NCBI GenBank assembly: GCA_024734495.1 | Contig: JALMQS010000089.1 | Span: 3,545,445 to 3,609,444, forward strand | Length of the DNA stretch: 64,000 nt | DNA from: Forficula auricularia | Lineage: Eukaryota; Arthropoda; Insecta; Dermaptera; Forficulidae | Direction of reading: 5' to 3' | Made by a program: the position numbers and the translations under genes | The notes under the pieces: generated by a model | What the model was told of the DNA's origin: nothing | The model's database searches: none | The model's input: the letters and a program-made list of their open reading frames with translations, nothing else | Part shown: piece by piece, positions 11,544 through 21,000 of the stretch | How positions within the stretch are numbered: the first letter of the stretch is position 1 | Layout: each line of letters starts with the position of its first letter

Positions 11544-11620
11544 TCATTCGTGGCCTAGTTGGCAAAGGCGCTCTTCGGCCAAAGAGAGAGAGACATGGGT
11601 TTGAATCCCGTCGGGTGCTC
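11544..11620 (+). other. Mirror copy of the tRNA-like sequence
   Basis: The A-box region TGGCCTAGTTGG is intact. The B box is GGTTTGAATCC, one change from consensus. The anticodon loop is one base shorter than in the partner at 11430-11505. It diverges outward from that partner and ends GGGTGCTC followed by AATTCATTTTT. Confidence 0.55.
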
Positions 11621-11735
11621 AATTCATTTTTCCTTTTCAAAAAATAATAAAATAATTTTCTAAATATGTAGAATTAACATAAGAAATTATTGATTACACT
11701 ATTTAACTTTCGCGACTCAAATTGCTTTAATATAA

Positions 11736-12652
11736 AATTCTTTATCGTATATAAGATAAGCTTTAATATGCATTTTTTTTTATAACCTCAAGTTGAATTA
11801 GAATGTACTTAAAATTTGAATTTTTAGTGAAATCACACATAATTAATTATAATTATTTATTGAACAAGAACAAATAATACAATACAAAGTATGAGCAGCC
11901 ACTCCCATGTTCAGTTAACCTAGAATGTACTTCTTTATATTTATATATAGAAAATTTTTTATTTAACTAAATAAATAAAATTTTCTTAAGGTGGGAGTTC
12001 GTCATTCAAGCGAGTCCCATTTGGTAAATAGATCCGGACCAGTTGGACACCCCTTTTGTACTTAGTAAAAAAAAATGTAAAAAAAGAAAAAAAATGTTAA
12101 ATTAACAATTACTATTCTGTTAAAGTGATGACTTGTTTTTATTTTAATTTTTATTAATTTAACTAAGATGACTTGGAAAATGATTATGAAAAAGGTCATT
12201 CATTGGAAAAATTTTAAAACAAATTGGGCACGCGGCGTCCTGTGATTCAGATGTGGTTTCACTTCTAGAACAAAATGAGGAATGGTGGGATAGAACAATG
12301 AAGTAGTAGTAGATTGTAAGTGAAAGTTAAGTTTTGTTGTCAACAATTTTAATGAAAAAATTTTAAATTCTGGAAAAAAATAGATACAATTTTTTTTTAG
12401 AAACCAAAAATAGCAAAACTCATAGGCCTGGAATCAAAAAAAAAAAAGAAAAAAAAAATTTTGAATTAAACACTTAATAATAATATTAACCAAAACTGTA
12501 CTGTACTCCTTCTGGCCGATCCTAACTTAAGTTTCAAGTTACATTGTTCTGCCAGTTACTCCATTGCTAACAGCTAGGCATGGGTATCCTCAGAGGGGAC
12601 CAAAGGGGCATTTGTCCATCTTTGGAAAATTTTAGAAACAAGTAAACTCAAT
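11736..12652. other. Unassigned stretch
   Basis: AT-rich, with a slightly GC-richer part at 12010-12060 (GGTAAATAGATCCGGACC). No inverted ends or coding frames with domains. The short phrase AATCCTAACTTAAGTT near 12520 has no partner that I noticed. Confidence 0.45.
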
Positions 12653-13480
12653 GGGTGAACCGTGATTGGAATTAGGTGTACACCGTCTTTGGAATTTTTT
12701 GGAATTACTTTGGAATTCATTAGATAACACAGGTCGACAAAAATTTGTACCCGTAAACCTAACAATGGATTCCAGTAGATTTTATAAGCTGATTTTCATG
12801 CAATTTCTCATTTTTTTACAACAGGTCAGAGTTTCGAGATATTATCGGTCAAAACGACGAAAAAGGCCATTTTGACCCATTTTCGAGTCCCATCATATAT
12901 TAAACAGCAATATTTGAAATCAAAATATTTTGTTGACCTAATAGAAAACAGCTTCCTCTTTGATTTTCAAATTACTACTTGATTTTAGCTCAATTAGAAC
13001 TCGAGTTATAACTAAAAAACTAAAACTACTTGATTATAAAGGATAATAAACATAGATAAAATCATATGGTCTTAGTTTTTGAGATACAACGGGAGTTCTA
13101 ATTGAGTTACAAACAAGTGGTAATTTGAAAATCAAAGAGGAAACTGTTTTTAATTACGTCAACAAAATCTTGTGATTTCAAATATTGCTGTCTAATATCT
13201 AATGGGACTCGAAAATAGATCAAAATGGCCTTTTTCTCGTTTATTATTATTATATCCTCTACAAAAGATTACTTTATATGGAATATGGTTATTTTTCCTT
13301 TATTTTTTTTTTTTTTTTTTTTGATGCACAATGAATAGAAAAATCATGAAATAAATTTTTGGACAAGGAAAATAATATTTTTTGTCGACCTGTGTAATCT
13401 ATTGTTATCTATTGTCTTCTACTTGGAAATGAAAGTGGAAGTGGAAGTAGGTGTACACGATTTTAGGTCGCGTATCACCC
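12653..13480. mobile_element. MITE split by a nested insertion
   Basis: The left half GGGTGAACCG..TTGGAATTCATTAGATA and the right half ATCTATTGTCTTCTACTTGG..GGTCGCG together equal the intact 124-bp element at 60167-60290. An element at 12727-13395 separates the halves. The intact copy therefore shows the uninterrupted sequence and defines the insertion point. Confidence 0.85.
12727..13395. mobile_element. Foldback DNA element nested in a MITE
   Basis: Termini ACACAGGTCGACAAAAA and TTTTTGTCGACCTGTGT are inverted copies. The interior is also largely palindromic (GACTCGAAAATAG / TTTTCGAGTC, TTTGATTTTCAAATTACTA / AGTGGTAATTTGAAAATCAA). A lone related end, TTTTTGTCGGCCTGTGT, occurs at about 46610-46630. 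No transposase frame is visible. Confidence 0.8.
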
Positions 13481-13664
13481 CTCGAGTAAACTATTATACA
13501 TTATTCATGTATTTTGAATTCATGCAATACTGTATTCTATAATTAATTGGAATCAAATAAGTATATAAATAAATTTTTATTTTCAAGAGGAAATCAATGA
13601 ATTTTTGATTCAAATAAAAATTTACCTATATTATATATATAATTTTATTTGGTAGATACTATAA

Positions 13665-13692
13665 TTTCGAAGGCTTTAGTTTATCTTCAGTC
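13665..13692 (-). repeat. Decayed hammerhead-like hairpin
   Basis: Minus strand reads CTGAAGAT, then a weak loop, then CCTTCGAAATTATAGTA. The invariant CTGANGA and GAAA elements are kept but stem II no longer pairs well. It resembles the copies at 49538 and 49749, which share CCTTCGAAACTATAG. Confidence 0.5.
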
Positions 13693-13789
13693 TTTCTTAA
13701 AAATATTATATTTGATTTCTGTGCATGAGTACCTCATGGAGTTGTTCACTCACAAAATAACATTTAACATTCTTCTTCTTTAAGTGCCA

Positions 13790-14057
13790 TATCAGGTCTC
13801 CCTGACGTTTTGGCTCCTCTCCACATATACTTGTGCTGAGTTTGTTTAGTTGTTTTTACACAGATATATATACGGGACCTACTTTTTAACGCCCGTTCCG
13901 ATCGGCTAGTTTGGAGAGGTTACGAGGCAAGTATACTCTTGGTAGGTTGCCATTGCTTTCCAAGAGGAGTGGACTGCAAATATCTGCCGAGACTCGGTCT
14001 CGAACCTGCGTATTTCAGGCCAGCGGCCCGACACTCTAACCACTGAGACACAGTGGC
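13790..14057 (-). mobile_element. tRNA-derived SINE
   Basis: On the minus strand, from 14057, the sequence opens with GGCCACTGTGTCTCAGTGGT (A-box region TGTCTCAGTGG) and has B box GGTTCGAGACC near 14000, about 40 bp downstream, the spacing of a pol III internal promoter. A non-tRNA body follows with GAAAGCAATGGCAACCTACC and GGGCGTTAAAAAGTAGG. The tail boundary near 13790 is estimated. Confidence 0.65.
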
Positions 14058-15598
14058 CTCAACATTATAAAATTTATATTTTAAAATCTGAATGAACCAC
14101 TCAATATTTATTAGCATGAATGAAAATGAAAATCAAGCCTTAGAAAATATAGTCACTTTTAAATAAAATTATCATACATACATATATATATATACAGTAT
14201 ATTCTAATTTAATATATATGTTTATTGGTATCAAGCAAAAGACACCCTCATTGATATCCAATTGAAAATTGACAAATTTGTTACTTTCGGTAAGAAAATC
14301 TTTTATTATTTTCAAAATAGGAATAAAAACAATACATATTTCATTTTTCCCCCATTGGGAATAATCAATATCAAAATAAAATTAATTGATATCAAAATGA
14401 GAATAGTATTGTTTTTATTCCCATTTTGGTATTGATTAGTCTCAATTTGAAGTTGAAAATATATACATAGCTGTAAATAAAAAAATTAAAGAAAAATTTA
14501 TTGATGTAATTTATTGACTCCAAGCTTTGTCTTTGGAAAATTTTCTGAGAACGCTCATAGATTTTAAATGTTAAGACATTTTTGACACAGACAAACAATT
14601 TCTGTTCTAAATTTCATTCGAGGTGAATTTGTACAGTTTAACAAAATTTGAAACAGTTAGATATTGGCTAGAAGAAATTCAGTAATGTTTTGGTTCAAAT
14701 CAGTTGACGGAAAGTACTCTTATTACTTCATGCGTTTTTCAATTTTTCGCCATTTTTTCAAAAAAGACTCAAATTAATCTGATTTGTTTGCCTAATATCA
14801 ATGTTCTTTGATGTGTATAAAATCTAGAAATCATGTTGAAAAATTTATACACATTAAAGAACATTTAATAGTAAGTCAACAAATTAAATTAATTAAAGTA
14901 GATTTTGAGAAATATAATACTTGGTAAACAAAGACATAGAGTTTTTGAGAAAAAAGCGAAAAACTAATTTGAAGGGGAAAAATTTTGAAAAATGATTTCT
15001 AAGGGATATTGTCTGAGAAATTCATGTGGTACACACAGAATATGTTTTACTTTTTTAGTGCACGAGTTCTGTCACGTTGGACCATTCATGATGAAATTAC
15101 AAAACGTGTCAAAATTTTCTAGTTCTATTCTAGACTAGTGTATAAGATTAATCGATAGTTTCAATTTCTAGAGAAAATTTTTTCATATAATATAACTTTT
15201 ATCCCCTAAAGATTAAAATGCCCTTCAAAAGTAGCAAATAAATATAATTATTAGACATTTTTTATTAAATTTCTAAAGAGCTTTCGTCTCGTCGAACCTA
15301 AATGCCAAATCACAATCCGGGTTATTGGTTAACTTTGAGATGAAGGATTGTTGATATATATTCTATATTCTAGCAGTTAACAAATTTCAGTGAAATGCTC
15401 TACAGTTTCATCGTACCTAATAATTCCCTGGAGAGTGAAATAAATTTTACAATGAAGATGCAAAGCAGTTAAACTGAAATTTCCGAGCGGGTCTTATATA
15501 TAAAAAAGAGCTTCGATTCAAATGTTAGCGAATAGGTGGGAATTTAGCACTTTAAGTCTTTTTTAAAAAAATTAAATAACATTATATAGATATACATA
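14058..15598. other. AT-rich stretch with several small foldbacks
   Basis: Inverted pairs include GAATAAAAACAATAC (about 14321) with GTATTGTTTTTATTCC (about 14407), and AACATTG-rich arms around 14755-14890 (CAATGTTCTTTGATGTGTATA with TATACACATTAAAGAACATT). No ends with target duplications or coding content could be fixed. Confidence 0.5.
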
Positions 15599-16529
15599 TA
15601 GGGTGATTCACGGTCCATGGCACGTTAGACGTTTATGGAAAACGGAACGCAGGATTTTTCTGAAAATTTAGCATCATTGCGACGTTTCGGCTTCCATCGA
15701 AAAGTCGTAGGAACTTTATTTTTTTTAAATGGTACAAAATAAATAATTTCATAAGAACTTCGTTTGAATAATCAATATTTGCGGTCAATTTGGGAGATTT
15801 TTTTGAACACCGTCAATAAACTATTTATAATTTTCTTATAAATAGTCAACAAACTGACATATACTTGATATTTTCATGGTTAGTTAAAATTAAATTCATT
15901 AAAATGTAATTTTTCACGAAAAAGCGGCTTTATTAAGAAAACTTGATGTTTTAGGCTTAGAGACATGATATATCATCTTAAAGCAATTTTCTTCGTCCTT
16001 CAATTTATTGGGTAATTTACAGGGGGTCTCATTTGAAAAAACGAACTTTTGACCCCTTTTATGAATACCGGAAATAATAGTAATCTTAACAAGCCCTGTA
16101 TAATATGGAGTTGATTTTTTGTCGTAAATTAAATACTTTGGGTGTGTCTAAACTACCACCAAAATATAAACTTTCCATGAATTGAGAGTACTAATTTATT
16201 TAACTTTAATTAGGGCCATGTTTTGGACCATATTTAACACAAATTATTTTTTATCTCGAAAACCGATAGAGATAGGTATATGATAATATTAACAAAAAAG
16301 TATTTTAATAAAAGGGCGGTTCTAGAAACGTGTCAATATACGGGGTGTTCCATTTAAAAAAATAAAGTTGCTAAAACCCTTCGATGGAAGCCGAAACGTC
16401 GCAATGCTGAAAATATTTTAGATCGATAGAACAGGTAAGAAAAAATGTAAGATGCTAAATTTTCAGAAAAATCCTGCGTTCCGCCTTCCATAAACGTCCA
16501 ACGTGCCATCGACCGTGAATCACCCTGTA
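15599..16529. mobile_element. Long-TIR element of Tc1/mariner type
   Basis: Left terminus GGGTGATTCACGGTCCATGG and right terminus, opposite strand, GGGTGATTCACGGTCGATGG, each preceded by TA. The inverted homology extends about 120 bp, through CGGAACGCAGGATTTTTCTG and CGACGTTTCGGCTTCCATCG. TA flanks suit the Tc1/mariner group. No transposase frame is left in the middle. Confidence 0.8.
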
Positions 16530-16608
16530 TATATAGTTTCATCAAGCAAAAGATTTTGATTTGAAGTTCTCTTTATATATAGCAACAGTTAAAAAATTCA
16601 AGTCAAAG

Positions 16609-17330
16609 TAGGGGAGACCGGGGCAAGTTTTCCACTTTTTATAATTTTATTTTTGTATTTTTTATTTTTATCTAAACAGGATATCATTGCATTCCCTTTA
16701 CCTTTATCTACAAACTAGCACAATTATTTTTCAAAAAAAATTATATAGTTTTTGACAGCAAATGGTTAAGTCTGATTATGTGAAGTTGGAAAATCTGCCC
16801 CGTATGGAGGGCAAATTTTCCAGCATACTAAAAATATACGTGGGCAAATTTTCCAACTATACTGTAAGTGGCAAAACACAGGTAATAAATCTTGCTTGTT
16901 ACTTAATATGTATTTTTTATTGTAAACTAAAAAGGCTAATAATAGAACATGCCCCGTATGTTTTTGGAAAACTTGCCCCGTCGCCATTTTGGAACTTTGA
17001 CACTACCCACACGAGTAGCTGTATAAATTGTTTGCAAAACAAACGCATATCTATGTTAAGAAAGAAACCCTTTTTAAGTACATGCAATGTCAAAACAAAA
17101 GTTTATTGCTAGTACATTTATTTTAAGTTTAAATAAAAAACTGAAAATTTACTCATCGTTGAAAAAATTAAGGAAACAGCTTTGCCTACGATGTGACAGC
17201 AACTACTCAACTAAAACTTTCGTAGATAATGGGTGCTGTGTTGCTACTTCAGCCAGTTGGCCCGCCTGGGTTATTTAGCTGCGTATTTAAAAACTAAAGC
17301 GAGTTGGAAAACGTGTCCAGTTCTCCCATA
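16609..17330. mobile_element. TIR element with GGGGAGACC ends
   Basis: The left end GGGGAGACCGGGGCAAGTTT and the right end on the other strand GGGAGAACTGGACACGTTTT are imperfect inverted copies, each next to TA. Inside, GGGCAAATTTTCCA-like phrases recur in both orientations. The open frames here (116, 73 and 63 codons) overlap these repeats and show no domain, so I do not call a gene. Confidence 0.65.
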
Positions 17331-17747
17331 CTAAGTAAGTTCATCGTAAAAATTTACTGGAAAGTGAAATAAAAGCCAAGCACTTGGAGTGAAATTTCTT
17401 ACTAGTTCGATATATTAAGAGAGTTTCGTCTTAAAGATTAGCCAATCAATTATGGTCTTTTTTAAATTAAATAATTTTTTTTGGATTTAGGTATATTTCT
17501 TTATATAAAGTGAATATGTATGTATGTATATTTACTTGCATCAAGCAACCGAGTTTGATATGATTTTCTCTTACAAAATTTTAACCTATTTTTATAATTT
17601 CTACACGGACGTCCAACCTGAAATCTCCAGTTCAGACAATATCTTTTCAAAACTATTTGAATATTTCTACACTAGCACTAAGAATAGAAGATAAATTATA
17701 ATGAATGAAATAAATTCGATAAAAGAAATGGATGAATGTCACGAAAT
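17331..17747. other. 3' flank of the TAX1BP1-like gene
   Basis: Downstream (minus strand) of the last recognised exon. I see no plus-strand TTTATT directly downstream that would mark a clear AATAAA poly(A) signal for the minus strand, which leaves open that the gene continues by splicing. Confidence 0.4.
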
Positions 17748-18065
17748 CTAATACCTTTCTGGTAAGGGTACGGGCGAATCCATCAAATTAGTAATCCTTC
17801 TCTGTTGCTCTTCGGTGGCCCCAATGGAATTGAAAGGGGAGATGGACGTCTGGGATTGTTCATCAGTCGATGCAACGGATGTAGTTCTAGCCGAAGAACC
17901 TGACGATTTTTTCAATTTCAGTTTCTCCATTCGCTTGGCAAGGCGTTGTTTCTCCAACAATAACGATTGATATTCATCTGATGATTGTTTTAATCGAGCG
18001 CTCAATATGGCAACCCTCTCGTCAGAATTAGTACTTTCATTTAGAGAATCGCATGCAGTAGCAAA
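17748..18065 (-). CDS. Exon 14: end of coiled coil and Ser/Thr-rich tail
   Basis: Acceptor TTGATTTTAG. Encodes FATACDSLNESTNSDERVAI, a helix through LEKQRLAKRMEKLKLKKS, then the disordered SSARTTSVASTDEQSQTSIS tail, ending LPERY and TAG. The last codons read GAAAG^GTATTAG, which matches the AG^GT pattern of the other donors, so the exon may end at 17755 in phase 2 and splice to a zinc-finger exon not visible here. Confidence 0.82.
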   Translation of the reverse strand, partial: FATACDSLNESTNSDERVAILSARLKQSSDEYQSLLLEKQRLAKRMEKLKLKKSSGSSARTTSVASTDEQSQTSISPFNSIGATEEQQRRITNLMDSPVPLPERY

Positions 18066-21000
18066 CTAAAATCAATTAATTAACCATTAAAATACTTAAA
18101 ATATAATTTAATAATAATGTAATATAATTAAATTTAAAACTTTATGGCCGATTACACCAAACAAACTTGAACTAAGGTAGTAATTAAATAAACAAAGTAA
18201 AACAATTTTTTAGAAACTTTTTAAAATATAAAATACTAGGTAGATTTCACATAAATAAAAGATCAGATGCTTGTTTAGCATGACTCTATATATATTTCGG
18301 GGTATAAGCCAATCTTCAGTTTACAAAGGACAGTGTCTGTCTGATCTTTTATTTATTTATGTGAAACCTATCTAGTATTTTATTTTAAATATTAAAAAGT
18401 TTCAAAATTTTCTTTACTTTATTTTATTAGAAAGACGGACTGATAAGCGAAATAAGTAGGTTATAATGAAAGGCAGTCCATAAATTATTCAATACCCTGA
18501 AGAAGGAGAAAAAGTCTCCGAAATGTCGGAATTTGAATAAAATTTAAATAATTTATGGACTGCCTTTCATTATAACTACATATTTTATTTAAAATGTTTC
18601 ACCGAAAACTCACACCATTCTCCCTTAATTAAATAAACCTCAAATCAACTTTTACGATAAATTCTATTTCAACATTGATACATTTCTAGATGGATATCTT
18701 ACACTTAATGATAAAAAAGTATTGTTTATTTTTGACTAGACAAAAAAAATTTATTTTTACCAAAATTATTAGCTAATTAAAATTTTAATACGATTTTTGA
18801 TTTAGGTGAAAATAAATACAATTTGTAAATTTCAAGTTTGTGTTTTAGTTAGTTACGAATTACAAAGAACATTAATTGGAATATTTTTCTTTGTGGCTAG
18901 TTATTGGGTACTAAAAAAAGATTAACATCATTATTTCAAGTTAGAAAAAATATATAAGTTCAGATATTATTTTCACTCAATATTTGACAAAAATCACCTA
19001 CATTTGATTCGCGATTGAATCAAATGTAGGAAATATTCGATTAAAAAAAAAGAGTAAAAAAAGGAAAGGATATCATTGTTTTAATAGTGATCGACATATG
19101 GTGTAATATACTATATATTACTTATTACGAGGAGTTTAAGTTTAAATATTGCCTGAGGAAGCAGAAAAATATACTACGAAACGTAGCAACATTTTGAAAA
19201 TTTAACTTCTAATTTTATTTCAAGTCCAAGTAGCTAATAACCAGCCATAAAGATAAATATTCATCATGGACGATAACAAAATCAATTCATTAGTGGGAAT
19301 GCACGAAAGGCACTTTGGCATATTATAAACTTCTCCAGCCCAAAAATATTTCGACAAATTCGCCATAGGGGTCAGTTGCATACGGGCTTGATGGCCCGGA
19401 ATGCACTTAGTTATAAATAAAATTATTAAACTTAAAAATATATATAATCGATCAAGATATAGCATTATATGATATTTTGATTATTTATGTCCATCGATTA
19501 AATTAATAAGTTGTTGTTGGGAAATAAGGACAATAGCTTATGGAAATAATTTTTATTTTTTGCCAACGTTTCGTCAACTTTGTTGACTTCCTCAGGAGCT
19601 CAAACAAATTAACTTCTTTGCATTTTTGTCATTCTATCAATATTTATTCTTAGCAAACACATAAGGCCAGTCATCGAACAGATTGAAAATATTTTCCTAC
19701 TTAAATCTTAAAATATATTTCTTTATATATTTGAAGATTTAAATAGGAAAATATTCTCAATCTGTTCGATGACTGGCCTTACATGTGATAAGAATGAATA
19801 TTGATAGAATGACAAATATGCAAAGAAGTTAATTTGTCTATTGTCCTTATTTCCCTACAACAACTTATTAATTATAAAGATTGTTAGATAAAATTAAAAT
19901 GAAAGAATAAATCAAATATATCAACAAATATTTATTTAAAATGCACCTCAGATAAATTTTGCATCGTTTTTAGTTGCGCTGTCGTAGCTTCAATAGATTT
20001 AGTAATATCTTGAGCAGATTCTTTAGCCATGGATATTTCTTCTTCTAATTGTTTGATTTTGGCATCCCAGACCTAAAAAAGACAAGTTATTTTTTAGTAT
20101 TGAAACTTTGATCAGATGTGGATTTTAAGGGATAGATAGATGGCGTATAAAGAAAATTAATTAAAATACAATGGGATTCAAGGGTTTTTGGGGATCAATG
20201 GAACAGCACAACCATGGCCGACAGACCGCATGTACTCCATCAGTGAATAGAAAATATCTCAAGTTTCATTGGTAATAAAGTTCGAGCGTATTTGTAGATT
20301 TAGTCGCTAGATCAGGCATGTCCAAACTTTTCGAAGGCGGGCCATATTTTTATTAATAAACACCTCGTGGGCCAAATGTTAAATATATTTAATGAAAATA
20401 TTAAATAACAACAGACATTAGTGATTGAATAATTTTGCTATATAGATATATATTAAAGGTATACAAAAAATGTAATAATCTTATAAAGTAAAAAAACTTT
20501 ATTTAAAATTGTAAACTGAAATAATAGAATTTTTGATATTAGATTTGATACGACAAACAAATAATTGTAATATTATATTTTGTTATAAAAAATAAGAAAC
20601 ATTTAGTGTGTGTTAGTTAGTATTTAAACAAAAACTATAAATATACAAAAAATATAAATATTAAGTCAATTATTATATAGTAATTAAGTAATGGAGAGGG
20701 ATTCAGCCAATGGGCAGCCTCTGCTGAATAAAAAACTCCCGATTATAGAAAACGTTTCGGCTTCAATTAAATAATGCCATCATCAGTTCCTAAGAGCTGA
20801 AAAAGCGATAGAGCACACATGTAAAATTACAATAAAAATTTTTTACAAAAAAATCCAAACTTGTTAATTACAAAATTATATCTTACAGTATTAGCGACAC
20901 AATTAATTTTATAAATAAATTGTCCGCAGGCAGAGTTGTTGTGGATTTTATCATAATATATACAAAATTATATGAATTACAAAATGGTACATAAATCTTG

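Larger units (their letters stand above)
11310..11735. mobile_element. Palindromic element carrying two mirrored tRNA-like sequences
   Basis: A left arm of about 195 bp and a right arm of about 190 bp are inverted copies around a spacer of about 35 bp. Each arm holds a tRNA-like unit pointing outward, with its 3' side followed by AATTCATTTTT, whose T run can act as a pol III terminator. The outer parts (CTAAATATGTAGAATTAACAT) are non-tRNA tails. This looks like a head-to-head pair of tRNA-derived SINE copies or a foldback that captured a tRNA-like gene. Confidence 0.8.

Noticed and set aside
11430..11620. Calling the mirrored units functional tRNA genes
   Set aside because: Acceptor stem mismatch, non-U at position 33, unequal anticodon loops and the palindromic repeat setting argue for SINE-like or pseudo copies.
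16762..17278. Open frames of 116, 73 and 63 codons
   Set aside because: They lie inside a TIR element and span its internal repeated phrases. No domain and no splice context.
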